Part shown: piece by piece, positions 32,453 through 37,957 of the stretch
How the letters are laid out: each line of letters begins with the position of its first letter
Numbering within the stretch: the stretch's first letter is position 1
Assembly: GCF_029633865.1 (NCBI RefSeq)
Contig: NC_079222.1
Location: forward strand, 30,185,311 to 30,249,310
Source: Lampris incognitus
Taxonomy: Eukaryota; Chordata; Actinopteri; Lampriformes; Lampridae
Direction: 5' to 3'
Length of the DNA: 64,000 nt
The notes under the pieces: generated by a model
What the model was told of the DNA's origin: nothing
The model's input: the letters and a program-made list of their open reading frames with translations, nothing else
The model's database searches: none
Made by a program: the position numbers and the translations under genes

Positions 32453-34778
32453 ATGTATTTGTGCCCCTGACCGAGGCATGGCAAGACGAATTGGAGTTGG
32501 TCCCTGGGTGCTGCACGGCGTCTGCTCACTGCTCCTAGCTACACAGCTAGGATGGGTTAAATGCAGAAAAAGAATTGCCCCACAGGAATTAATAAAGTAG
32601 TAAACATTTCACCAACCACATTTAATTCTGTGGCCAACCACATCAAGTTCACCAGGGAAGATGTGAAAAATGACAGGTTAGCCTTCTTAGACTAGAAACT
32701 GCAATTGTTGATGACGGACATTTGACTGTTATGTTTACTGTAAACCAACACTCACTGATCAGTACTTAAGGTTTGACTCTTATCATCCATCGGAGCACAA
32801 ACTAAGAGTCATCAGGTAACTGTACCACCGAGCTGACAACATCCCCTCTGACACAGTGGTCGGGGAAGGGGAGAAGTGTGGTTATCCTAACTGGGCATTT
32901 GTCAAAGCCAGGAAGAAGCCCAATCAGTGCACCAGCCAATCGAAGAGAGGAGAAGGACAACAGCTGCCATTTCACAATGCTGTGATTGCAACTATTCCCC
33001 AATCCTCTGTGAAAAGTAACCCCATTGTGGGGTCTGCGATGGTGTAGTGGTCAAAGCATCGGCTTTGTGTCGATGCAGTTGCCCACTGGGGACCGGGGTT
33101 CGCGCCCCGGTCTCGTCAGATCCGACTATGGCCGGACTTGATGAAGCAGCAATAATTGGTTACGCTGTCTTCGGGAGGGGGGCGGAGTCGGCTTGTGTTC
33201 GTCACATGAATGCGTCTCTGTGTGTGTCGGAAAAACCAGTGGTTCGGCCTGGATTCGCCTTGTCACGAAAGTGGCGAGGCGATTCCTTCGAGACTGCCAA
33301 CCGGAGAGATGCAGTTGGCGAACGCATACAGTACGAGGGTGGGTGTTTGAACTAAAATAGGGATCGATTGGCCACTAAACTGGGAGAAAAAGGGAAAAAT
33401 CAGAAATAAATTTATAAAAAAAAGTAACCCCATTGTAACTCCACTTAATGGTCACGGAAATTTGCATATGAAATCAATCGTTGGTTTCGGTCGTTATGCA
33501 ACTGTATTGTTTATAAAGGGTGGGGATACCTGAAGAGGTCACTTAGATGAGTGATTAAACATTTCTCTCAATTAACGTGTCCAGATGAACTGATTCAACT
33601 TTCTGTGATGTGGACTCTATCTCAAATGAGTTTTCACTCACTGTCAGAGAATCTTTTTTTTTTCTTCTTTTTTTTTTTGTATTGAAGTTTACGTTTTACT
33701 GAGCTATAATTTTTGAGTCAAGTTGTTAAAAGCAGAGTCTTCTACTTGTCGGAAAAAAATCTCTAAATCAAAGGGACTCTACCATTATTTCTCTCTCCAG
33801 CCTTCCAACCCTGAAAGCTCAGACCAAGGCTGAGGAGATGGATCCGAAAAAACAGAAAAAGTTTAAGAAAGAGGAGAAGGAGTTCAGGAAAAAATTCAAA
33901 GTATGTTTCTCTTATAATATGTTCATGTTTAATAACTCTTCTTTTTTTATATCCAGTCATTTAATTCTCTCAAAATTTGCACCGGGACTAGTGCATTTCT
34001 GACTCTTCACTTCGCTTCACTCATAAATGTAAGCAGGACAGCATTAGTTTGTCTTTTCGCTGTCAAAAATTAAAAATCACAGCTGCTGTTTCTATTTCAG
34101 CATGATGGGGATATACAGGTGTTGTATCAGTTGACTGTCTCTCCTACTTTGACCAACAAGAAATGGAGTGGCAAAGATTTGCCGATAAAACCAGGGGAGA
34201 CACTTGACGTCATCGTTAAAGCTGTGGATGACAAGTTCATCTGTCGGAATGAAGAGGGCAAGTGTGAGTATCTGTTTGTGTTAATCCATCTATCTTCCTT
34301 TCTTAATTTGAGCAAGTCTGAGATGATGAAAACTAACGGTCCACTATTATCTTTTCTAGTTGGTTATGTTTTAGCCAGTCACGTTGCCATGGAGTGAGTA
34401 TGACACACAAACATGTTGAAAAGTCTCAGATACACACACATACATGTATGCATGAATGGATAGATGGTAGTTGTGGGGTGTAAATAATGTTTTTCTGGTG
34501 AATTATTGATCAATTATTCTCCCATTTACCATTTCAGAGACGGTGATATATATGACGACATTGGAGATGGTATGTTATCATATGATTAAAAACTCCTTGG
34601 ACAGATATTCACATGCAACAGACCAAAAATAATATTATGAAATCATCTACTTTTAGGAGACTAAACTACTACCTTAAATGAAGACACAGTTTGCTTATAT
34701 AAATTAATTTACTTAATAACAGATGTTTAAAATTAATGTAATGACTTCTTTGCAGATTGCATCTACGACAACGACTGA
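1119..34778 (+). CDS. fyb1: FYN-binding protein 1 (ADAP/SLAP-130), 18 coding exons, 763 aa
   Basis: Cytosolic adaptor in T cells, myeloid cells and platelets. In mammals it binds SLP-76, SKAP1/2, FYN and Ena/VASP and drives inside-out integrin activation. All 18 exons found by eye join in frame with GT-AG introns to 763 residues, close to the 783 of the common human isoform. The start MDGKADVK and the end DCIYDND match the family. Residues 2-333 are proline/serine-rich and close with KPNRPPR (311-317). A Lys/Glu-rich helix (432-476) precedes the first helical SH3 (about 472-545); a second helix (648-680) precedes the second (about 677-748). Tyrosine motifs: Y388 DDV, Y424 EDL, Y563 DDI, Y596 DDV, Y631 DDV, Y751 DDI. 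FPPPP (639-643) is a predicted EVH1 ligand. Start chosen because ACCATGG is followed by a splice donor and exon 2 supplies DGKADVK. No lesions seen. Paralogue status (a or b) is not resolvable. Confidence 0.95.
4025..4846 (+). mobile_element. tRNA-type SINE (family A), split by LINE sequence
   Basis: Head (GGTGGCGTACCGG, A-box-like) at about 4033 and body/tail from about 4563 to 4846. Flanked by an exact 12-base duplication AAAATCTTTCTT (4013-4024 and 4847-4858). The middle, including the B box, is replaced by a LINE fragment. Other family A copies lie at 8423, 14632, 16192, 19682 and about 29553. Confidence 0.85.
4063..4562 (+). mobile_element. LINE fragment inside a SINE
   Basis: Broken reading frames resemble the linker before the reverse transcriptase of fish LINEs: [15 protein letters not shown], then [16 protein letters not shown] and [18 protein letters not shown], the last typical of the start of an RT domain. 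Frameshifted and without an RT core. It replaces the SINE segment carrying the B box. Clade not assigned. Confidence 0.6.
5312..6305 (+). CDS. fyb1: fyb1 exon 2 (long proline-rich exon)
   Basis: 994 nt, residues 2-332 plus one base of 333. Starts [17 protein letters not shown] after the acceptor CACTAG and ends at donor GTAAGT. Low-complexity, rich in Pro, Ser and Lys, with many PKPP-type SH3 ligands. Its end [19 protein letters not shown] is a conserved ADAP segment. The Met at 5339 (residue 11) is a possible internal start. Confidence 0.95.
6537..6712 (-). mobile_element. Family B SINE, head portion
   Basis: Reverse orientation. It includes the tRNA-like head (GCGGTCGCCTCACAGCAAG type, B box in the GGGCTCGAAACCCGGGG region) and the GGAGTTTGCATGTTCTCCCC block, and stops after the CCCACAGTCC block. 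The body with TG tract and GGAT tail is missing. Confidence 0.7.
6720..6825. repeat. (CA)n(TA)n(TG)n compound microsatellite
   Basis: A CA run, a long TA run and a TG run follow one another, so the whole tract is self-complementary and could fold into a long hairpin. Confidence 0.9.
8423..8881 (+). mobile_element. tRNA-type SINE, family A, full length
   Basis: Head with A-box-like GAGTGGCGTAGCAG and B-box-like GGTTCGAGTCC, the shared body with CCTGGTCGCT, CCCACGCGCT and CTCACTGTCAGGTGAAAAGAAGC blocks, and a poly-A end. Flanked by GCACATCT (8415-8422 and 8882-8889). Confidence 0.88.
9349..12180 (-). mobile_element. Penelope-like element A (RT plus GIY-YIG), interrupted
   Basis: Minus-strand frames give a Penelope-type [20 protein letters not shown] (about 12130-12070), [15 protein letters not shown], then [17 protein letters not shown] (from 11768). 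The YxDD region has decayed to [10 protein letters not shown]. The C-terminal GIY-YIG-type nuclease begins near 9847 with [20 protein letters not shown]. Frameshifts and a 1.2-kb Tc1 insertion make it non-functional. The terminal segment with GTTTATTGACAG and GTTTCATCACTCATCTAAGTG is shared with copies at 21668 and 31240. Confidence 0.85.
9886..11105 (-). mobile_element. Tc1-like transposon (family 1, copy 1)
   Basis: 1220 bp with TIRs beginning CACTCACTGGCCACTTTATTAG and TA on both sides (9884-9885, 11106-11107). The minus-strand transposase is broken into at least three frames (10958-10497, 10429-10037, 10148-9918). HTH part: [17 protein letters not shown]34E pieces: [10 protein letters not shown] and PDLNPIEHL. 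Same family as the copy at 43088-44306, which is in better condition. Inserted into the Penelope-like element at a TA. Confidence 0.93.
12181..12726 (+). mobile_element. 5S rRNA-derived SINE (SINE3/Deu type)
   Basis: Begins like 5S rRNA: GGCAGCCATACCA, GGAAGCTAAGCAGG, then TAGTACTTGGATGGGAGACC, the 5S internal promoter C-box region. A SINE body follows with GATGAGACGTTAAAC, GTGGTCATTAAAGATCCC and GAAGCGCTTTGGGTG. The 5S part is diverged (an indel near GGTATAGGCTTGG), so it is not a functional 5S gene. It runs directly into a TG tract and a family B SINE tail. Confidence 0.85.
12727..12903 (+). mobile_element. (TG)n plus family B SINE tail
   Basis: A TG run (12727-12772) is followed by the SINE body GGCGGCCTGTCCAGGGTGTC, GCCGCCCAATGACTGCTG and GGCTCCAGCATCCCC, then the tail GGATAATGGATGGATGG. 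The head half is absent and replaced by the 5S-derived SINE, so the two seem joined at the TG tract. Confidence 0.75.
14283..14620 (+). mobile_element. Family B SINE, full length
   Basis: tRNA-like head (GAGCGGTGGCACAGTGCTTAG; B box region GGGCTCAAACCCTG), body and ATGGATGGATAG tail. Flanked by exact AATAGTACTA duplications (14273-14282 and 14621-14630). The TG segment here is only GGTGTGAATGTG, unlike copies carrying long TG arrays. Confidence 0.88.
14632..15046 (+). mobile_element. tRNA-type SINE, family A
   Basis: Head with GGCGTAGCGG and a degraded B box (GTTTGAATCCC), full body and A-rich end. AGTACTAT flanks it (14624-14631 and 15047-15054). The left copy of that target is itself part of the duplication made by the preceding family B SINE, so this copy inserted second. 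Confidence 0.85.
15142..15463. mobile_element. hAT-type MITE, 322 bp
   Basis: TIRs CAGGGGCGCAACGA and TCGTTGCGCCCCTG, with an exact 8-bp duplication CATAGGAG on both sides (15134-15141, 15464-15471). The subterminal GTGCAATGCACAC/GTGTGCATTGCAC is also inverted. Non-coding. The 8-bp duplication and CAGGG termini are hAT hallmarks. Confidence 0.9.
15720..15858 (+). CDS. fyb1: fyb1 exon 3
   Basis: 139 nt, phase 1 in and phase 2 out, acceptor TTTTCAAG, donor GTAAGT. Encodes the proline-rich segment up to [11 protein letters not shown], an SH3-ligand-like stretch. Confidence 0.93.
15978..16060 (+). CDS. fyb1: fyb1 exon 4 (first YDDV)
   Basis: 83 nt, phase 2 to 1, acceptor CTTTCAG, donor GTAATC. 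Encodes [17 protein letters not shown] followed by seven prolines. Y388 sits in an acidic YDDV context of the kind bound by SLP-76 SH2 in mammalian ADAP. Confidence 0.93.
16061..17082. other. fyb1: fyb1 intron 4 with a SINE
   Basis: Holds the family A SINE at 16192-16695. The remaining bases, 16705-17080, show only T-rich stretches. Confidence 0.6.
16192..16695 (+). mobile_element. tRNA-type SINE, family A, duplicated head
   Basis: The tRNA-like segment is present twice: GGGATCGCCGGTTCGAATCC (about 16240) and again GGGAATCGCCGGTTCAAATCC (about 16278). The B box is thus doubled. Full body follows, ending in an A-rich AAATAAAAATAAAT tail. AAAGAGGAC flanks it (16183-16191, 16696-16704). Confidence 0.88.
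17083..17105 (+). CDS. fyb1: fyb1 exon 5 (23-nt microexon)
   Basis: Encodes HPSQRAK after completing a Gly codon; acceptor CCTCCAG, donor GTGAGA. Phase 1 in, phase 0 out. Supported by frame continuity and by the length fit. Confidence 0.8.
17290..17339 (+). CDS. fyb1: fyb1 exon 6 (YEDL)
   Basis: 50 nt encoding [17 protein letters not shown], matching the human QDSEGETYEDIE segment. Acceptor GCCTAG, donor GTAAGA. Phase 0 to 2. Confidence 0.9.
18620..18723 (+). repeat. LINE 3' end with (TAG)n tail
   Basis: GGATGATCCGCTGTGGCGACC and GGGAACAGCCGAAAG followed by about 18 TAG units (18669-18723). It is the reverse complement of the LINE 3' end at 27720-27770, so the array is the tail of a very short 5'-truncated copy. 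Confidence 0.8.
18724..19054. mobile_element. hAT-type MITE inside a (TAG)n array
   Basis: TIR-like ends CAGGGCCGG and CCGGCCCTG. Flanks AGTAGTAG on the left and AGTAGAAG on the right match 7 of 8. Non-coding, AT-rich inside. The right flank resumes TAG-like sequence (AGTAGAAGTAG), showing insertion into the array. Confidence 0.7.
19485..19620 (+). CDS. fyb1: fyb1 exon 7 (charged helix before SH3-N)
   Basis: 136 nt, residues 431-476, almost wholly Lys, Glu and Arg. It is the helix that packs on the helical SH3 in ADAP. Ends EARKKFK at a phase-0 donor GTGAGT. The acceptor AACGAAAAG is weak and lacks a pyrimidine tract; it is chosen because only it restores Trp431 and the frame. Confidence 0.88.
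19682..20140 (-). mobile_element. tRNA-type SINE, family A, reverse
   Basis: Full-length reverse copy: T/G-rich tail end at left, B box GGTTCGAATCCCCG reversed at about 20070-20085, head at right. Flanked by AAAACTGTTTTTCTT (19667-19681 and 20141-20155). Lies between exons 7 and 8, only about 60 nt after exon 7. Confidence 0.88.
20159..20254 (+). repeat. fyb1: (TG)n tract abutting the exon 8 acceptor
   Basis: About 47 uninterrupted TG units, ending four bases before the TTAG acceptor of exon 8. It stands where the polypyrimidine tract should be. Confidence 0.95.
20259..20418 (+). CDS. fyb1: fyb1 exon 8 (SH3-N, first part)
   Basis: 160 nt, phase 0 to 1. Encodes [16 protein letters not shown], then [11 protein letters not shown] and [10 protein letters not shown], the conserved helical SH3 core. 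Acceptor GTGTTAG directly after a long TG tract; donor GTGAGT. Confidence 0.95.
20419..21176. other. fyb1: fyb1 intron 8
   Basis: Pyrimidine-rich DNA without recognisable elements until a (TG)n tract of about 44 units (21070-21158) shortly before the exon 9 acceptor. Confidence 0.7.
21177..21315 (+). CDS. fyb1: fyb1 exon 9 (SH3-N end, YDDI)
   Basis: 139 nt, phase 1 to 2. [16 protein letters not shown] matches the human GYIKTTAVEIDYDSLK end of the first helical SH3. EVYDDIYFV (Y563) follows. Acceptor GTTACAG, donor GTATAA. Confidence 0.95.
21316..23160. other. fyb1: fyb1 intron 9
   Basis: Apart from the Penelope-like remnant at 21668-22745 nothing recognisable; ends in a TTTCTTTTCTCTGCAG acceptor. 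Confidence 0.6.
21668..22745 (-). mobile_element. Penelope-like element B, 3' remnant
   Basis: A minus-strand GIY-YIG nuclease segment near 22400-22240: [21 protein letters not shown], then [22 protein letters not shown]. Bounded by terminal segments in opposite orientations: GTTTATTGACAG near 21705 and TTTCTGTCAATAAACG near 22705. A short GGAT run lies at 22110-22130. No RT core remains. Confidence 0.8.
23161..23180 (+). CDS. fyb1: fyb1 exon 10 (20-nt microexon)
   Basis: Encodes EFNGHG after completing Ser576; acceptor CTCTGCAG, donor GTATGA. Phase 2 to 1. Very small, but needed to keep exons 9 and 11 in frame (2 to 1 to 2). Confidence 0.78.
23420..23489 (+). CDS. fyb1: fyb1 exon 11 (YDDV)
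   Basis: 70 nt encoding [20 protein letters not shown], matching the human PPPPDDDIYDGIEEE region. Y596. Phase 1 to 2; acceptor TTCTTTAG, donor GTGAGA. Confidence 0.93.
23731..23823 (+). repeat. (GGAT)n tetranucleotide array
   Basis: About 21 GGAT units. Flanks (GATAACATGAATTAT on the left, GAAGCAACGTAAAACTTTTGA on the right) match those of the short GGAT run in Penelope-like element B near 22095-22150, so it probably descends from a fragment of that repeat. Confidence 0.85.
24361..24895 (-). mobile_element. 5'-truncated LINE (RTE-like), copy 1
   Basis: Minus-strand frame with [40 protein letters not shown] and [11 protein letters not shown], the C-terminal region of a common fish LINE. Starts at a TAC/TAG-type tail. 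Flanking GACCTCAGCTTCT (24348-24360) and GACCTCAGCTTTT (24896-24908) look like a 13-bp duplication with one mismatch. Clade RTE is an inference. Confidence 0.8.
25440..27435 (-). mobile_element. LINE body with RT (LINE family 2)
   Basis: Minus-strand frames, several frameshifts: [19 protein letters not shown] (about 26930), a [22 protein letters not shown] segment (about 26560-26500) with [36 protein letters not shown] (about 26330), then [25 protein letters not shown] and [19 protein letters not shown]. 3' tail of ATGAG repeats at 25443-25460. A second copy lies at 49108-50113. The 5' part is inverted (next entry). Confidence 0.88.
27436..27690 (+). mobile_element. Inverted 5' segment of the LINE
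   Basis: Plus-strand [20 protein letters not shown], then [20 protein letters not shown] is the N-terminal endonuclease start of the same LINE family, but runs opposite to the RT body next to it. This is the 5'-inversion pattern of twin-primed LINE insertions. Confidence 0.75.
27708..28416 (-). mobile_element. 5'-truncated LINE (RTE-like), copy 2
   Basis: Minus-strand [20 protein letters not shown] and [20 protein letters not shown], then a 3' end with CGGCTGCTCCCGTTAGGGG and a TAG-type tail. Exact 15-bp duplication TTCCTATCTAATACT on both sides (27693-27707, 28417-28431). Confidence 0.9.
29014..29054 (+). CDS. fyb1: fyb1 exon 12
   Basis: 41 nt encoding [13 protein letters not shown]; acceptor TTCATGACAG, donor GTATCA. 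Phase 2 to 1, the same as exon 10. Confidence 0.88.
29136..30720. mobile_element. hAT-type element with TAGGGATGCAC ends
   Basis: Ends TAGGGATGCAC and GTGCATCCCTA are perfect inverses, with exact 8-bp duplications ATACTTAT (29128-29135, 30721-30728). Subterminal ATCGGTATCGGCAGATA and TATGGATATCTGCA are loosely inverted. No transposase frame. Contains a family A SINE at about 29553-29968. Confidence 0.85.
29553..29968 (-). mobile_element. tRNA-type SINE, family A, reverse
   Basis: Reverse copy with the CTGACAGTGAGGAGTTTCACC-type block (here CTGATAGTGAGG), and GGGGATCGCCGGTTCGAATCCC near 29918-29940. Lies within the hAT-type element, so it is younger. Clean target duplications were not found. 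Confidence 0.82.
31066..31147 (+). CDS. fyb1: fyb1 exon 13 (YDDV and FPPPP)
   Basis: 82 nt encoding [21 protein letters not shown]631 is a YDDV site. FPPPP (639-643) is the EVH1-binding consensus used by mammalian ADAP to bind Ena/VASP. Acceptor CCATAG, donor GTAACA; phase 1 to 2. Confidence 0.95.
32142..32604 (+). mobile_element. Family B SINE head plus a second repeat with (GTTA)n
   Basis: GTGGCCCAGTGGTTAGTGCTG head with B box near GGTTTGAACCCC, then a (GTTA)n array (32382-32450, about 17 units), then a tail with GGATGGGTTAAATGCAGAAA, common at the 3' end of another fish SINE. It interrupts the RT frame of Penelope-like element C. Confidence 0.75.
33029..33419 (+). mobile_element. tRNA-derived SINE, third family, with perfect TSD
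   Basis: A box GATGGTGTAGTGG, B box GGTTCGCGCCCCGG, and an A-rich end after GGGAGAAAAAGGG. Flanked by the exact 17-base duplication AAAAGTAACCCCATTGT (33012-33028, 33420-33436). A tRNA gene is excluded by the long non-tRNA body. Confidence 0.92.
33801..33900 (+). CDS. fyb1: fyb1 exon 14 (charged helix before SH3-C)
   Basis: 100 nt, Lys/Glu-rich, ending [12 protein letters not shown] at a phase-0 donor GTATGT. Acceptor CTCTCTCCAG. Matches human EKDFRKKFK. Confidence 0.95.
34101..34263 (+). CDS. fyb1: fyb1 exon 15 (SH3-C core)
   Basis: 163 nt, phase 0 to 1. [35 protein letters not shown] and ICRNEEGK match the C-terminal helical SH3 of ADAP, which binds lipids in the mammalian protein. Acceptor TATTTCAG, donor GTGAGT. 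Confidence 0.96.
34360..34393 (+). CDS. fyb1: fyb1 exon 16 (SH3-C end)
   Basis: 34 nt encoding [10 protein letters not shown]; human GYVLRSYLAD. Acceptor TTTTCTAG, donor GTGAGT; phase 1 to 2. Confidence 0.93.
34538..34569 (+). CDS. fyb1: fyb1 exon 17
   Basis: 32 nt encoding [10 protein letters not shown] (Y751). Acceptor ATTTCAG, donor GTATGT; phase 2 to 1. Confidence 0.93.
34756..34778 (+). CDS. fyb1: fyb1 exon 18 and stop
   Basis: Completes Asp757 and encodes CIYDND then TGA. This C-terminus is the same as in human FYB1. Acceptor CTTTGCAG. Confidence 0.96.
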
Positions 34779-34828
34779 GAATCACTGCACCACTGCTGTA
34801 ACTGTATGGTACTGAGTTTGCAATTTCT

Positions 34829-34887
<59 letters not shown>

Positions 34888-35280
34888 CATATATATATCG
34901 CAGTCACAAAGAACAATACAATCCTCATATATTGTTTCAAAACTATGTCAAAACTGATAAGAATAACATGTTAAATATTTTTTGTTGTAACATTTGAAAT
35001 ATAGCAACAGAGATATGACTGCAATAGCAACAGCCATAAGGATAAAACATACAGAAAGAAAGTGAAACTGTTTGATGGAGCAGCAGTATTTCAACATGAC
35101 TTTGTGTTTATATTGGCTTTTTTTCCTGGCACTGCCTGCAGCTTCAGTACCAGCTTGAGTTTTCCTGAAAATCTACAATGGTGATACCAAAGCTTACTTT
35201 TAGCTGCAGATTTCAATGCAAATTTGTGATTTTTAATGAATGAATAAATACATTAAATAAAAGTTATGAACATTTTTAAC
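34779..35280 (+). other. fyb1: fyb1 3' UTR (predicted)
   Basis: Includes an (AT)n tract (34833-34884). Two AATAAA signals lie close together at 35243-35248 and 35256-35261, so cleavage near 35275 is likely. Confidence 0.7.
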
Positions 35281-37161
35281 TTCCTCCTCTGTTCTTTTGG
35301 GTCCAGTACTTGATTAATACTCGTTGTTTAGTGAAATAAAAGGAACTGATTAGAGATACAGATGGAGGTATGTTTGTTGTGGCATCTTTACAGTTGTGCA
35401 CAATTACATGCTCAATTCTATTGACTTGAATTTAGCCCTATAAACACTCCAATAATATACCAGTTATATCAAAAAACAGAGAGATGATAGATAGATTTAC
35501 TTTAATAATCCCCGTGGGGAAATTCAATTCATTCATAAAGCTTAGTTGTCTGCAAAGGATCTCTAGCTAGGCAAGTATAATGTTTCCCTTTTTTTAAACA
35601 AACCCAAAATACTGAATATTCAAACGATTTAAATATCTAAATAGAAAATTAGCAATAAAATACATTGATGTGGCCAATGTTTGTATGGTTAACACTTTAC
35701 TTTCCATAGATTTGCAAACTGGGAAATGCTGGAGAGGCCTGGAACACTTCCTGCACTGCAAATTAGTATAGTGTTGTCATCGACCACCATGCACAGTCAT
35801 TTAGTTTTTGCACTTTGAAGTTAATCTAAAATATTTTGTTGAATGTTAAATAAGTTTCAACTGTTTTTCATTAGCCTAAACACATTATTTATGCGTTTAT
35901 TATCCTCTGTCGACACCAGTAACATTTTTCTGTTTTTCTTTTGTTAATTATTGGAGGGTGGTGAAGGTAATGGAGTGATGGATTTACTCTATTTTTTTCT
36001 TCTTTTTTTTTTTGTAGTTGTTGTTTTTTGTTACCCATCCCTGATTCCAAATATGTCCACAGCTTTAGACGTCCTTAAGTCCTACAGAGAATTGGAACAT
36101 TTCACTGAATGGGCACTGACTGTGTAAAACTGCTAACTGTATGCCTACACTGTAAAGAATTGCTGTAAATTTACTGTGGATTTACGACAGCATCTTACTG
36201 GATTTCATAATAATTGTTAAAATACTGTTAAATATTCATGTACATTAACAGTTAATGCAGTTGGTTAACCATGACAGTAGATAACTAATTTATCAGCATA
36301 AAACAGTGTTTTCCGTCAAACGGTGGAAATATGCACTATCATCCCTTTACCAGTCCAGACACTATCCATCAACATCATACTGATGACTGTAGGCTAATGT
36401 GTATATTTTGATGATAACGCTTTTTATTAATCGAACTGCTCATATGACTCATTTTTGAGTGACAAGATGTGTGAACTTGACTTTGGACAGCACAGTTTCG
36501 GTAGTCTACGTCACATTCTAACAAGAGCAGCCCATGAGGAGTTCATGTAAGGAGGTAATGTTATGCAAATCTCCTAAAATTGGCAGCGTGCGGTATTTTT
36601 TTGTATGCGTGATTATTGAATTGTTGATATTGCAGATAATGTTTCACTATGTCTGTTTCATTAGGTCAGGTTGCTGAGACTGGCGAAGCAAGCTCTGTAG
36701 CTAGCTCGAGCTCAATTAGCTGTAGTACTGTTAGCTAGCTAACAGCCAACTTAAGGTGTTGTTTCTGACCTTTGTAAAGTTTGTTGGCAGTAATATTATC
36801 GTTTGTTCATTTATTTAACTTCGTTTAAAATTCTTATAAATTTAGGCTAGCCTATTAATAGCACAGCAGATTCCCAGCATCTCTGTAAATAAGGTAGGGT
36901 ATCCTTACACTCAACTGAAGCCAAAAAAAATAGTAGTTAATGTTATTAGAGTCAATCACCAATTACAGTGTGAAGATGTAGCTAACTTGTGTTTAAGTCT
37001 ATCATAGAGCCGACTGTACAGAACGGAGAAAAAGGAGTGGGGACTTGGAATCACCCAAGTGTCTCTCTCAGCAGATGGAGAAGTGAGGTGTGTCCGTGTG
37101 GTATTCCCAGGAACAACGTTAAAACCAGATATAACCCATTTCATTGTGTACTCCATTGTAG
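35281..37161. other. Intergenic DNA
   Basis: A short LINE/SINE 3'-end relic at about 35488-35535 (ACTTTAATAATCCCCGTGGGGAAATTCAATTC). Around 36155-36260 there is ACTGTAAA/TTTACTG-rich sequence typical of small fish MITEs. No supported gene. An open frame reaches back to 36989 but its upstream part matches nothing I know. Confidence 0.55.
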
Positions 37162-37303
37162 TAATTACATGGAGACTACATACAGCCCTCAGCGTACCCA
37201 CATATATCAAATGTCAGAATCCTCCATTGAGGACGTAAGAATGAAATGGCCTTATCTTTTTAATCAGAGGGGCATCTATGCTCATTTTGAGCTACTGACA
37301 GAT
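37162..37303 (+). pseudogene. Pseudogene exon, 5' half
   Basis: Possible acceptor CTCCATTGTAG. Encodes TTYSPQRTHIYQMSESSIED and VRMKWPYLFNQRGIYAHFEL, then LTD, where similarity stops abruptly. No donor follows. It ends in CTGACAGAT, repeated at the far side of the insertion. Confidence 0.65.
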
Positions 37304-37399
37304 TTTTGTTCCTTTTATTTTATAGAAAAAACTGACAAATAGAATTATAGAAAAATAAAAAATATAGTATATATAATATATAATAATATATTATATAAT

Positions 37400-37472
<73 letters not shown>
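37304..37472. repeat. AT-rich and (CA)n start of the insertion block
   Basis: AT-rich DNA followed by (CA)n (about 37400-37465) and TATATATA, into which the Tc1 at 37473 inserted. Confidence 0.7.
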
Positions 37473-37957
37473 CAGTGCATCCGGAAAGTACTCACACCCC
37501 TTCACTTTCCCCACATTTTGTTATGTTACAGCCTTATTCCAAAATGGATTAAATTCCTTTTTTTTATTATCGATCTACACACAATACCCCATAACAACAA
37601 AGTGAAAAAGGTTTTGTAGAAATTTTTGCAAATTTATTAAAAATAAAAAGCTGAAATATTGCATGTACATAAGTATTCACACCCTTTGCTATGACACTCA
37701 AAATTGAGTTCAGGTTCATCCTGTTTCCACTGATCATCCTTGAGATGTTTCTACATCTTGATTGGAGTCCACCTGTAGTAAATTCAATTGATTAGACATG
37801 ATTTGGAAAGGCACACGCCTGTCTATATAAGGCCCCACTGTTGACAGTGCATGTCAGAGCAGAAACCAAGCCATGAAGCCAAAGGAATTGTCTGTGGACC
37901 TCCGAGACAGGAACGAGGCACAGATCTGGGGAAGGGTACAAAAAAATTTCTACAGCT

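Larger units (their letters stand above)
31240..33607 (+). mobile_element. Penelope-like element C, interrupted
   Basis: Plus-strand RT fragments: [18 protein letters not shown] (about 31570-31625), [33 protein letters not shown] and [20 protein letters not shown] (31991). Terminal segments with ACGTTTCATCACTTATCTAAG on the left and the inverted GAGTGATTAAACATTTCTC on the right. Stops and frameshifts are frequent. A family B SINE (about 32142) and another SINE (33029) are inserted. Confidence 0.85.

Noticed and set aside
33029..33120. A functional tRNA gene
   Set aside because: Pol III boxes are present but followed by a long SINE body and flanked by a 17-bp duplication; the same holds for the heads of families A and B.
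1119..34778. FYB2 or PRAM1 instead of FYB1
   Set aside because: Two helical SH3 modules, the FPPPP ligand, several YDDV motifs and the CIYDND end match FYB1; PRAM1 has one SH3, and FYB2 lacks this C-terminus as far as I know.
36989..37161. Coding sequence upstream of the first pseudogene exon
   Set aside because: The frame is open but has no similarity to the family; a possible acceptor at 37161 marks where similarity starts.
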